Shown here piece after piece: positions 18,600 to 27,912 of a DNA stretch of 64,000 bases. The translations under genes were made by a program, and so were the position numbers. Source of the DNA: Endotrypanum monterogeii (taxonomy: Eukaryota; Euglenozoa; Kinetoplastea; Trypanosomatida; Trypanosomatidae); assembly GCA_000333855.2 (NCBI GenBank), contig CM007327.1, positions 251,486 to 315,485 of the forward strand. The letters run 5' to 3'. The notes beneath the pieces are model-generated. The model was not told the DNA's origin. It made no database searches and was given only the letters and a program-made list of their open reading frames with translations. The first letter of the stretch is position 1; each line of letters starts with the position of its first letter.

Positions 18600-21500
18600 A
18601 TGCCCATCAAACGAGGTACGAGGATTCTCGACGCCCGTACACAATCGGTCGAGTATGGTGTCGGGAGCCTTCCCCTTTCCGCGATTTCTGGCTCCTCTAC
18701 AGAATCTTTGACAGGGGCCACACCTTCGACCATGCTCTCGGTGCCGCGAGGCCGCCGCGTCGCCGTGTCGGGTGTGGAGGAAATAGAGCGTGTCTTACCG
18801 ACGGAAGATGTCAGCGACAACACTGTGTTGTCTGCGACGGCTCATTTTAAGGTGCCAGCTGAAGTCTTGCAGCGCATTGGGCGGCAGAACCACTCTTTTT
18901 CATTGATGCACGCGAGCGGCACGGACACCTCTTCCGTCGCAGCGGCCTCGACGTCAGAGACTTCAGTGTGCTCTGGTGAGCCTGGGCCAGTGCTACCGAC
19001 TCGTCCCTCCACTCGTGACAGTCCTCGCCGTCATGGCAAGGGTGGTGACGCGTTGAGGAGCACCGCGGAGGCGTCGTCTGCATCCCCTCGGTGTGCTGTG
19101 GGTACCGCCACAGCGACGTCGCAGATCGTTTCTTCAGCCCCGGAAGCTCTTCCTCATGCTGTCGAGGAGATCAGCGAGGCGGTCGTCTCGACGACGGTGG
19201 TGGCGCACAAAACAGTCAGCAGCGTCTGCGCGCAGGTCGACGACGAGGCCCCGCTGCGGATGCCGAGACCTCAAAAGCCTGTGATATTTTCGCGCCAGTG
19301 GCGTCGACAGCTCTTCGCCGGCCCAGCGTCCTCGTCTGGGTCATCGAGGCCCAGCAAGCCACTCACCGGCTCTACCGTCGAGGATGTACTACGGAGTCGG
19401 CGCCAGGGCGTGGGCCTGTGTGAGCGCGGAGGGGTAGCGGAAAGCGGTGCTGACGAGGAGGACAGTGATCAGGATGGAGTTTCTCCCTTCGGCACGGCGA
19501 GTGTTATCAAGTTCAGCCGAGCCGGGAGCAGCGACGGCGTCTCCAATAGAGCTGCGGAGGTGCAGTCCAGCAGCAACTCTGGCGGTAAAGCGGATGAGTG
19601 CAGCTCCCAATCGCCATCCATGCTACAGACAGCACATGATGGACTTCTGAGCAGCTGTCAAGACGGAGTAGTAGTTGAGACTGGTGAACCTCTGACCCGC
19701 CGGCAGCGGCACCAGCGACGGAAGCAGGCGCAGGAGGCGCGCGAGCAGCAGCGACTACGCCGTCACTTGGCGGGTTTCGATCCGGAATATCTCAAGCGAC
19801 AGGAGGCACAGTTGCTCGTCCACAAAGCGCGTGACTGTAGTGATGAGGAGGAGGATGATGAGGAAGGTCGTGAGCACTCTTCTCAGGAGGAGGGGGAGGA
19901 AGATACAACCAACTGCAGCGTATCCTCGACGGCCACCGGTGACTCTCTGTCCATGGGCAGTGGGGTGGGGGACAAAGAGGAGGTGGCTGGGGAGGGTGAT
20001 GAGGACAGCGAGCGCGACCTCTCTGAGTCATTTGCACCTGCCCTGCGGGAGGGCATTGCCCCCACCAGCGGCGGCGGATTCCGTGCGGCAGAGCGTGTTG
20101 AGTCCAGGTGCCGTAAAATCACACATGGTGGAGGCGCTGGCACGACGGCAGCCCCCCTGCCGGTGAGCGTGCCAGTTGGCGGCGGCGGCAGCGGCAGCAG
20201 TAGCAGCGGTGTAGGAAGTCCTTCAGGTGCGCGCTCTTTGTTTTTAAAGTCTTTCTTCTTCGCATGCCACGAAAACCCCACACACAGCGGTGGCTGTCAT
20301 CACACCCTAGTCGGTCTTCGCGAGGCGGTCACCATCAAAGGCCCGTGCGGCATCATTGGCTTTGGCCTCGGTGAGGTTTCTGTCAGTGGTTTTTACCTTG
20401 GCCGGAAGCAGCTGACTCTGTGGCATGAGGAGCACCGAGCCGTGCTCATGCCCATGAAGCGGCTGAAGACAAGGCACGCGCAGGACATGGAGTTGCCCCA
20501 GTGGACCCACATCACAGCTCCCGCTTGGCCCCCTCAAGGGTCACGAACTGCTGCCAATGCTGGGGGGGGTGCGGCAGGGGCCGTTGGGGATGCATTGGGC
20601 CAGCCTCTTAACCCCGTTCACTACCACTGTGTACCTGCTGCATCAGGGAGCGCAAACTTATCCACAGAGAAGGGTGCTCCAGGCGAGGGCGCGACTGAGG
20701 GTGTCGACGACGACGAGGAATTCCTGCAGTCGCTGCAGTGGAACTGCGAGTCCGTGTTTGGGGAGGTCGACTGGGACTGGGTGGAGACCACAGTGCAAAG
20801 CTGGCGCAGCCTCTTTTCCAATAAGCTGCCGCCGATCCTGCTAATGGTGCAGCCGCCCTCGTCCATGCGTCGGCCTGGCAGCGAGGGCCCCACTCGGAGG
20901 TTTTATCTCAACCGCAAACGTGGTCGTCAGGATGGCTCCGCCGTCACGCCGTCAGACGCGTACATGGACATTCCTTCGTTTGTCGCCCACCGTAGCGAGC
21001 CGTCCGTTGATGTAGCTCTCTTGCCCAGCGTTGTGCCATCAATTGCATCGCAGGGCTGCGGCTCTGTCATGGTGTTGGGGTCTGTGAATATTGGCAAGTC
21101 AACCCTTTGCCGATACATCGCTAACGTTCTCCTCAGCCAGCACGGGCTCTGCTATTGGCTGGATCTGGATGTTGGGCAGCCTGAGTTCGGCGTCCCGGGC
21201 CAGTTGACTCTTTCGGTTCTCCGTCGTCCGCTGCTGCGCGCACACGACGGAAGTTGCGCTCAGATGGTCTCGGCCTTCTTTCTCGGTGCCACCAGCCCAG
21301 CGCAGTGTCCCCTCACCACAGCGAACGCGCTGGCAGCCATTTGTGCGCAGGCACTCGAAGTAAGTCAAACGCATCCTGTTGTTGTGAACACGCATGGTTG
21401 GGTGCTGCAGACGGGTCGCCGCATCTCTGTCGAGGCATTGCGCCGCTTACGACCTCGTCAGGTGATTCACCTGCACAAGCCGCAGGAGGAGTTGTGGGCG

Positions 21501-22610
21501 CAGGACACAGCGGCCTTGCTGGATCCACGCAACGGACTTAATGCCGAGGTTGTTCACCGTCGTTTCCTTGTTCGTCAGAGCCGTGGGAGCCTTATTTCCA
21601 CGGGTAGCGGTGGTGAGCGAAACATACCGCGAGCAGGAGGCTCAAGGAGGAAGGGCAAGACGAGAGATACGCCGTCGAGTGCCTCGCCATCACTCCCTCC
21701 TCCTTTGTGTCATCTCCCGTACCCGCACACCAACGAAGATGCCGCCCAGAAGTCTGCGTCCTCTCAACACGGGTCCCCAGCTTCTTCGCAAGCGACACCC
21801 AGCTCACCTACATGGCGTGGTCAGGTGCATTCCGTTTGCGTGCGGCGCGAGGAGACGAGCGCGCTCATGGCCCACATCAAAGCGACGAAGGGCAGCCGTG
21901 GGCGGCAGCAGCGGTGGGAGAGGTACTTCTCTCCTCTACTTCGCTACTACGCTCGTGGCACTGCCACTGGCGCGAGGTCGCCTCAGGCAGACCAGAATGC
22001 GGACGAGTGCAGCGCCGAGACGACCCTCCTCGAGGCACCACTCTCGGCTTTGCACTCGATCGTGCTGGCTGAGCGTGATGAAAAATTTGGAGATGTGTGT
22101 CTGGCAGGCCCTGAACTTCCCTTTAAGGCCCCTTCCTCCCCCTCCTCAACGGGGAAGACATCCTCAGCCACTGCCGACGAGCAGCGCCAACGGCAACAAA
22201 CGCACGCAGAGGTTGCGGCAGCACTGGAGCACGCGGTAGTTGCCCTTCTCTTCCACGCGCACCCCTCCCCTGCGGTAACAGTCCCCGACTCCAGCGTCGG
22301 GGGACGGTGTTGTATCGTGCGCAGTCTCGCCTCGCTGCCAAATGGGTTTCCTGTCTCGTGCTACGGTGTTGTGGAGAGCAGCGAGCAAGATCTGCTCCAC
22401 GGCACCGTTGCGGCACCGACTGGGTGTCGCGCCGTCGCACTGGGCAGGATCCGTATTCGCGTGCCGCTCCGTCCAAGTGTTGTTGCTGCCATGCTTTCCA
22501 TGCCTGAGGCCGGTCTTTCGAGCGGGGCTTCTCACTTCTACTCCAGCGTATCGATTGCCTACGGCGCTGCTTTGCGTAACGACACCTCCTTTGTCGATGT
22601 CTGGCGGTAG
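18600..22610 (+). CDS. GRC3: Polynucleotide 5'-hydroxyl kinase, GRC3/NOL9 family
   Basis: A 1336-residue protein from ATG 18600. Residues 1-570 are Ser/Glu/Gly-rich and probably disordered, with an acidic block near 415-480. Around residues 575-625 there is a CLP1-type beta domain (GPCGIIGFGLGEVSVSGF). The kinase core has a P-loop GSVNIGKST (827-835) with the family signature Lys-Ser-Thr, then LDLDVGQPE (from 854) with the Walker B acids, then NTHGWVLQTG, the typical CLP1/GRC3 lid and substrate region. A C-terminal beta domain closes the protein (GFPVSCYGVV, then RIRIRVPL). Yeast GRC3 and human NOL9 phosphorylate the 5'-OH left by LAS1 cleavage in ITS2 during 60S ribosome maturation, in the nucleolus. 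GRC3/NOL9 fits better than CLP1 because of the extended N-terminus and the core motifs. The protein is about twice yeast length because of disordered inserts. Confidence 0.85.
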   Translation: MPIKRGTRILDARTQSVEYGVGSLPLSAISGSSTESLTGATPSTMLSVPRGRRVAVSGVEEIERVLPTEDVSDNTVLSATAHFKVPAEVLQRIGRQNHSFSLMHASGTDTSSVAAASTSETSVCSGEPGPVLPTRPSTRDSPRRHGKGGDALRSTAEASSASPRCAVGTATATSQIVSSAPEALPHAVEEISEAVVSTTVVAHKTVSSVCAQVDDEAPLRMPRPQKPVIFSRQWRRQLFAGPASSSGSSRPSKPLTGSTVEDVLRSRRQGVGLCERGGVAESGADEEDSDQDGVSPFGTASVIKFSRAGSSDGVSNRAAEVQSSSNSGGKADECSSQSPSMLQTAHDGLLSSCQDGVVVETGEPLTRRQRHQRRKQAQEAREQQRLRRHLAGFDPEYLKRQEAQLLVHKARDCSDEEEDDEEGREHSSQEEGEEDTTNCSVSSTATGDSLSMGSGVGDKEEVAGEGDEDSERDLSESFAPALREGIAPTSGGGFRAAERVESRCRKITHGGGAGTTAAPLPVSVPVGGGGSGSSSSGVGSPSGARSLFLKSFFFACHENPTHSGGCHHTLVGLREAVTIKGPCGIIGFGLGEVSVSGFYLGRKQLTLWHEEHRAVLMPMKRLKTRHAQDMELPQWTHITAPAWPPQGSRTAANAGGGAAGAVGDALGQPLNPVHYHCVPAASGSANLSTEKGAPGEGATEGVDDDEEFLQSLQWNCESVFGEVDWDWVETTVQSWRSLFSNKLPPILLMVQPPSSMRRPGSEGPTRRFYLNRKRGRQDGSAVTPSDAYMDIPSFVAHRSEPSVDVALLPSVVPSIASQGCGSVMVLGSVNIGKSTLCRYIANVLLSQHGLCYWLDLDVGQPEFGVPGQLTLSVLRRPLLRAHDGSCAQMVSAFFLGATSPAQCPLTTANALAAICAQALEVSQTHPVVVNTHGWVLQTGRRISVEALRRLRPRQVIHLHKPQEELWAQDTAALLDPRNGLNAEVVHRRFLVRQSRGSLISTGSGGERNIPRAGGSRRKGKTRDTPSSASPSLPPPLCHLPYPHTNEDAAQKSASSQHGSPASSQATPSSPTWRGQVHSVCVRREETSALMAHIKATKGSRGRQQRWERYFSPLLRYYARGTATGARSPQADQNADECSAETTLLEAPLSALHSIVLAERDEKFGDVCLAGPELPFKAPSSPSSTGKTSSATADEQRQRQQTHAEVAAALEHAVVALLFHAHPSPAVTVPDSSVGGRCCIVRSLASLPNGFPVSCYGVVESSEQDLLHGTVAAPTGCRAVALGRIRIRVPLRPSVVAAMLSMPEAGLSSGASHFYSSVSIAYGAALRNDTSFVDVWR

Positions 22611-23001
22611 CGCATGTCTGTGCCTGCGTGGTCTATGCGTGTGCATAAATGCCATATGAGGCGGTCCGCAGTGTTACACCTCTAAGGTTTAACCAAACGG
22701 CACTTCAATCCTTTAAATGTAATAATAAAAAAAAATAACATACATTATATATATATATACATATATTTATGCACATCACTAGGGATCCAGGGTGTGTGTC
22801 TGTGTGTGAACAGGGGATGTTCACGAGCTCTATTTGATGTTAGTGAAAGGAGTCATGCGAGCGGTCAGTAGCACATGGTCGGCTTTGGCGACTCCAATGC
22901 TGATTACAGCCCTCTGTTAGGCTTCCTTTTTTTTTTTTTCTTTGGCGGTGGTTAGTCCCATCGTGCCGGACGCGGTACGATTCTGGTTGGTGGTATCCGT
23001 T

Positions 23002-23003
<2 letters not shown>

Positions 23004-23042
<39 letters not shown>
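23004..23042. repeat. (CA)n microsatellite
   Basis: Nearly pure CA dinucleotides followed directly by a C-rich pyrimidine tract in the kinase 3' spacer. Confidence 0.9.
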
Positions 23043-23043
<1 letters not shown>

Positions 23044-23144
23044 CACACGTCCCCCGCCCCCCCCCCCTCCCTTTCCTTTTCCGTCCCTACTCGTCCTCCC
23101 TCCCTCCCTCCCGTCCGTCTCCTTCCTTTTTCCTTTTTTTCCGT

Positions 23145-23164
23145 NNNNNNNNNNNNNNNNNNNN
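23145..23164. other. Assembly gap (20 N)
   Basis: Twenty N between a pyrimidine-rich left flank and a purine-rich right flank, in noncoding sequence. The true length is unknown. Confidence 0.99.
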
Positions 23165-23243
23165 CCGAACGACGACGAAACGAAAACGAAAAAAACGAAA
23201 AAGTAAACGAAGTAAGGAGGTACGGTACGGTAGTAGTATATAT

Positions 23244-23244
23244 A

Positions 23245-23298
<54 letters not shown>
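23244..23298. repeat. (TA)n microsatellite
   Basis: About 55 bases of TA dinucleotides, 150 bases before the SEL1-repeat gene; the longest uninterrupted TA run seen in this half of the window. Confidence 0.9.
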
Positions 23299-23301
<3 letters not shown>

Positions 23302-23387
23302 GGTGTGTATAGTATCTAGGCAAACATCCAAGCACGAACCTCCATTTCTCCCGCTTGTATATTACTGTTCTCCCCCTTATTTTTCGC

Positions 23388-23420
23388 GCTCTTTCTCTTC
23401 CTCCTCTGGTGACCACGAGG
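23388..23420 (+). promoter_or_regulatory. Candidate trans-splice acceptor for SEL1-repeat gene
   Basis: A CT-rich tract (CTCTTTCTCTTCCTCCTCT) followed by the first AG at 23419-23420, 28 bases before the ATG at 23449. Inferred from layout. Confidence 0.5.
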
Positions 23421-23448
23421 GGACAGGCCCCCGTTATGTGTAGTTTCG

Positions 23449-26400
23449 ATGGCCACTCCTCATAATTTCTATCGCGGGTGTCATGGTGATCGACTGTGGC
23501 GCCGCCTTGTAGGTAATTGGGTGGTCACCGTCGCGGTACTTGTGATACTGGTAAACTTTGGCACGCAAGCCGCAGTGGCTGAGGTAGGTGATGGTGCCTC
23601 ATTCCCGCCGACAGGTATCGGAGGCAGCGACGTGAATAGTGGTGCGGTACATCCACCAGTTGAGCATGCAGACCCGCTGCCTGCACCAGTCGCAGGGGGG
23701 ATGGATACGTCAGCTGGTGCTCATCAGGAGCATGACAAGCGAGCACTGGGAGGTCCAGAGTCCCTGCTCAGGCAGCAGAGAAACCACAAGCAAGGCATGA
23801 GTGACTCTGCTGTGCTTCACACAGATCAAGCATCAGTAGACGAGACTGCAGAGCCGATGCTGACCACCTCAGCATTTCACCAGGCCAATGGCACAGACAT
23901 GCGGCAACGAGATGGGGTATGCCCCGTATCTCTCTCAGGCGGGCCCGACGCTGCTTCCAGCGACGATGCTGCTAAAGGTTGTACTGGGGTTGACGTGGTG
24001 GGGGCAGAGGGTGTCGCCTCCCCGGCGCCGTCGCAGGTTGACGTTGCTTCACCACCGTCCACGGATGGGCCGCCGGCGGTCGATGAGAGCACCGCTTTCA
24101 CTTTGGCAGGGGGCGAGGGGGACTCGCCTGTATCACTCTCGTCGGACGCGGGGGATCACAAAATATACAAAGCGCGTCAGCACCCACCGTCCGGGGCCGT
24201 CGACGGCAACCCTGAGACGGCTGAGGCGCTAGGGGCTCACTCGAGCGCCAATCGAGGGTGCCGTCATGACGCCGTTCAGGAGGAGGGTTCGTCACTTTGT
24301 CCGCGGGATACCCCGGAGTTAGACAGAGGCGAGCAGAGCACTGCTTTCGATCCTGATCAGCACGCGACGCCACCGAGCGAGTCTGTATGGGAAGTGGGGG
24401 ATGTACCAAGAAAGGCTGCATCAGAAATCGCTCAACCAGAGGGAGCTTCGCCTTTGTCTGCGACCGAGGTAGCACCCCTCTCCCATCACGAGCCTGTGGC
24501 AAAGACTGCCACGACAGAGCAACAGCAGGCATCTACTACTCATGCTGGAGAGAGGGTGATGGGCGCGGTGTCGCCAGGCAATGTTTCTGTGCCTGGGTCA
24601 CAGCGGCAGCCACGACCTGGTCACCGCGAAGAAGAGGTACACTGGTCTACCGGAGGAGGGACAAATGGGGGCGGCGCATCGAATGAAGGTGCTTCCATGG
24701 GAACTGTGGGTGGCTCTGCCCGGGGTGAAGAGATCGCAGTGGAGGAGTCGAAGGCCAAGGAGCACCCGCCTTCTGTAGAGGCTGCCACATATGCTGCAAC
24801 TCCCGAAGCGTCTGAAGGCGAGCGTCTTGCAGAGCTACGTGCTGACGTCGAGCCGCCTGATATGATAAAACCATCCGCCGTGGCGGCAGAGGCGGCGCGT
24901 GCAGACGGGCGTTTGGACGATGTAAATGTCGGCAATCATGTGCCGGTGCTTGCTGAGGGGGCCGACTTCTCTCCTCCTCTCCCACGTAGTCCGACTGCTT
25001 CCCCTGCTGATGGGGCTGATCACAATAGCAATACAGATGACGTCTCCGAGGAGAACATATCTTTCCATCCGTACGACAACGATAGTGTAAGTCCGACGGA
25101 GGAGGCGAGGCAGATGGAAGATCCTCTTCGAACGTCTACGAAGCCCGCCACAGCGACTGGCAGCAGCAGCACTACGTTGCCCCATCGCTACGAGCGTCAT
25201 TCATTGGACTCTCCATATCCACGTCCATCCCGGCTTGCGCTGTCCTACCTTTATTATCATGCGCTGGAGGCACTTTATATTGAAGAAAACATTACACTTT
25301 TTGTGCGCCGCGCGCGGGATGCGATGCCCTATGGACATCCACGATTGAATTGGCTTCTCGGCGTGCTACACGCGTACGGTGTGGGCGTCCCGCGCAGCGA
25401 TCGCGACGCCTTCGTGTATTACTCATTCGCTGCCATGGAAGCCGTCCCGGAGGCGCACATGGCTCTTGGGTACCGTTACCAGGTCGGCCTCGGGGTGGAG
25501 GCCAATTGCGAGAGTGCACTCGCGCACTACCGCGAGGTTGCAGATGCGGTGGCGATGACCTACGACGGCACTGCCGCTGCCCCAACCGGTGGCGTTGCTA
25601 CCGTTTCGGTCGGCGCAGAAACGATAGGCAGCCGCAGGGGTGGCCGCAGTAGCTCGCTTTCTTTCTTCGCGTACCGGGACGACGCCGCTGCGTCTGAGGT
25701 GCGCAAGCAGCGTAGGCTGGATTTGCTCAAGCTCAAGTATCAGGCTGACATCGGCAAAGTGGATGCTTTGCTGACGCTCGGTTACTTGTACCTGAAGGGT
25801 GATTATCAGGTAGTGCGTGATGGCCGACGCGCAGCCGCCTACTTTGAAATTGCTGCTGCGAAGGGCAATGCGAAGGCCCAGGGTGCCTTGGGTCAGCTGT
25901 ACATTGCCGGCGACTCGTCCATCACACCGCCGCTGTTGCCCGACGTCGGGCGCGCCTTTCACCATTTCCGCCTCGGCGCTGCACTTAATGATTCTGTTTC
26001 TCTTAATGGAATTGGTTTCCTTCATGCTATGGGGTTTCTCCATCAAGACTCGCGCTATAACGCGAGCGGTAGAGAGGACAGCGCCACGGGAACAATGGGC
26101 ATCAAGGGCGGGGTGGGGGTGCCGCCATTTAGCGGTCCACCAGACTTCGAGACGGCGGCGCACTACTTCAACCGCAGCATGGGCTCTGAGGGGCTGTACA
26201 ATCTCGGCGTCCTCTTCCTCTACGGCCGTGGCGTTCCCGTGAACAGGGAGATAGCGTCTCACCTCTTCGAAACTGCGGCGATGAAGGGCAGCGTGCTGGC
26301 ACAGTGGCAGCTGGCGAACATGCTAAGTAGGGTCTCCGAGGACGGTGGCGGTATTCCGGAGGCGGAGTGCAAAAGCGCGCTGTCACTGTATCAACGCACC

Positions 26401-27912
26401 GCCTCTTTTGGCACGTGGAAGCGCCGGGTAGCCGGCCGCCGCCTATCGGACACCTACGCCAGTATTGCCAACGCACACGCTCCCGCACAGTCGCAACATC
26501 CGGGTCAGACAGACGTGGATGAGGATAGCGATGTGCAGTTATGGGAAGAGATGGAACCAAAACAGATGTCGACGGATGGCAGCGGTGGAGGCATACTCGA
26601 TGGCGACACTGTCGACAGTGAGAAGGCTTCCAGTCGTTTCGAGTGGTTTGTGCGACCTCGATCCGAGTCGGAGTATCAGGTGCTGCTGGCCGGCATCCTG
26701 GATCGCCTGCAGGCTGTGGAGGAGTCGTTGGTGGCGTCAGACGAGGGTGAGGGTCCGACCACGGTCTCTGTGACTTCCCTTGTTGAGCTTCTCAGTCTGG
26801 CCGAGATGGGTGACGCGAGTGCAACGTGGCTGGCTACCCAGTACGTCGACAACTACCTTGAGGTGACGGAGACGACAAAGTCAAATGCTAGGCCTGCCGT
26901 ATCGGGCGGTGCAGTCCCTCTTTTCTGGCCCTCATCTTCCCCCTCCGCACAGTCATCCAAGTACCTATCTGGAGAGGCAGCCGCCAGTGAGCTCCTCTAC
27001 TATCTGTTGCAGCGCTCCGTGATGCATCACACGCAAACGCGTGCCGTCCTCGGCGCCGCGTATCTGCGGCTTGGAAATTTTTTTTACTATGGCGATTCTC
27101 CCTTGTACGGTGTGGATATGGAGCGTGCACTTGAATATTACCGCATCGGCGGTGATCAACATGGAAATCCACAGGCTCTGTTCAACGTGGGCTTCATGTA
27201 TCAGCTGGGGCTGCACAAGGCACCGCGCGTGACACGGTTGGAGGCAGTCATGCCTGCGCAGGTAGCGGAGCGCTCAGAGGCTCTGCGGCCCTACACCCAC
27301 GTTCCCGTTGGGGCCGAGTGGAGGGTTCACTCAGATCCTCCCGAGTACCTGCGGGCGTCGCCGGTGTTATACCTTGCTGTCAAGGCTGCAGCGAACGCGT
27401 GTAGCCCCGCCAGCCCTGACCCAACGTCACGCGGGGTCGATGTTTACCTTTCCTGGAAGTACTACACGGCATCCCTGAAGCAAGAGGCGCGGGGATTTAT
27501 CCCTGTGCAGTTTTTCTTGATGGTGCTTAATATGCAGTGGTCACTGAGGCATTTCGGTATCTCCACGTTGCTGCCGGAGTCAGTGATGTCCATGTTGTTA
27601 TCAGTCTCACTCTTGCCATCTGATCACTCAAAGTCTCACCTTCCATCGATTGGTCCTGCTGGCCTGAACATCACGCTGCCGACAGGCACAGAGGACACCG
27701 TTCACGTGTATCCTGCTGAGGGTGAGGTGTTGATGGGACGATGGCAGGTACTGGCCGAGAGTCTTCGAGTGGTGTGTACGCAGCTCATGACGAAGGTTAT
27801 GCACGTTGCTGAGGGGATGCTGTCATGGTATTTACCGTTGGAAGACGCCGTGCTGTACGGCTCTGTTTCTGTGATTGTCGCTGGGCTACTCGTTCGACAT
27901 CACGTGGCATAG
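23449..27912 (+). CDS. SEL1-repeat membrane protein, HRD3/SEL1L-like
   Basis: A 1487-residue protein from ATG 23449. A hydrophobic segment at about residues 21-45 (WVVTVAVLVILVNFGTQAAV) follows basic residues and is a signal peptide or signal anchor. Residues about 46-580 are Glu/Ser/Ala-rich low complexity, unusually long for the family. SEL1-type repeats follow from about residue 620 to 1250: WLLGVLHAYGVGV near 635, LLTLGYLYLKGDY near 772, YNLGVLFLYGRGVPV near 915, ALFNVGFMYQLGLHKAP near 1243. A C-terminal membrane helix lies at about 1463-1484 (YGSVSVIVAGLLV) with a very short tail. A lumenal repeat solenoid with a terminal membrane helix is the layout of HRD3/SEL1L, which presents misfolded glycoproteins to the HRD1 ubiquitin ligase in ER-associated degradation. 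The orthology is inference, but the repeat family is clear. Confidence 0.88.
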   Translation: MATPHNFYRGCHGDRLWRRLVGNWVVTVAVLVILVNFGTQAAVAEVGDGASFPPTGIGGSDVNSGAVHPPVEHADPLPAPVAGGMDTSAGAHQEHDKRALGGPESLLRQQRNHKQGMSDSAVLHTDQASVDETAEPMLTTSAFHQANGTDMRQRDGVCPVSLSGGPDAASSDDAAKGCTGVDVVGAEGVASPAPSQVDVASPPSTDGPPAVDESTAFTLAGGEGDSPVSLSSDAGDHKIYKARQHPPSGAVDGNPETAEALGAHSSANRGCRHDAVQEEGSSLCPRDTPELDRGEQSTAFDPDQHATPPSESVWEVGDVPRKAASEIAQPEGASPLSATEVAPLSHHEPVAKTATTEQQQASTTHAGERVMGAVSPGNVSVPGSQRQPRPGHREEEVHWSTGGGTNGGGASNEGASMGTVGGSARGEEIAVEESKAKEHPPSVEAATYAATPEASEGERLAELRADVEPPDMIKPSAVAAEAARADGRLDDVNVGNHVPVLAEGADFSPPLPRSPTASPADGADHNSNTDDVSEENISFHPYDNDSVSPTEEARQMEDPLRTSTKPATATGSSSTTLPHRYERHSLDSPYPRPSRLALSYLYYHALEALYIEENITLFVRRARDAMPYGHPRLNWLLGVLHAYGVGVPRSDRDAFVYYSFAAMEAVPEAHMALGYRYQVGLGVEANCESALAHYREVADAVAMTYDGTAAAPTGGVATVSVGAETIGSRRGGRSSSLSFFAYRDDAAASEVRKQRRLDLLKLKYQADIGKVDALLTLGYLYLKGDYQVVRDGRRAAAYFEIAAAKGNAKAQGALGQLYIAGDSSITPPLLPDVGRAFHHFRLGAALNDSVSLNGIGFLHAMGFLHQDSRYNASGREDSATGTMGIKGGVGVPPFSGPPDFETAAHYFNRSMGSEGLYNLGVLFLYGRGVPVNREIASHLFETAAMKGSVLAQWQLANMLSRVSEDGGGIPEAECKSALSLYQRTASFGTWKRRVAGRRLSDTYASIANAHAPAQSQHPGQTDVDEDSDVQLWEEMEPKQMSTDGSGGGILDGDTVDSEKASSRFEWFVRPRSESEYQVLLAGILDRLQAVEESLVASDEGEGPTTVSVTSLVELLSLAEMGDASATWLATQYVDNYLEVTETTKSNARPAVSGGAVPLFWPSSSPSAQSSKYLSGEAAASELLYYLLQRSVMHHTQTRAVLGAAYLRLGNFFYYGDSPLYGVDMERALEYYRIGGDQHGNPQALFNVGFMYQLGLHKAPRVTRLEAVMPAQVAERSEALRPYTHVPVGAEWRVHSDPPEYLRASPVLYLAVKAAANACSPASPDPTSRGVDVYLSWKYYTASLKQEARGFIPVQFFLMVLNMQWSLRHFGISTLLPESVMSMLLSVSLLPSDHSKSHLPSIGPAGLNITLPTGTEDTVHVYPAEGEVLMGRWQVLAESLRVVCTQLMTKVMHVAEGMLSWYLPLEDAVLYGSVSVIVAGLLVRHHVA

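Larger units (their letters stand above)
22611..23448 (+). other. Spacer with 20-N gap and long dinucleotide runs
   Basis: No gene. After the kinase stop come A/T-rich sequence, (CA)n at 23004-23042, a C/T tract, a 20-base N run, an unusual AC/GA-rich purine stretch at 23165-23230 and (TA)n at about 23244-23298. A pyrimidine tract near 23388-23409 and AG at 23419-23420 fit a trans-splice acceptor 28 bases before the next ATG. Confidence 0.7.
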
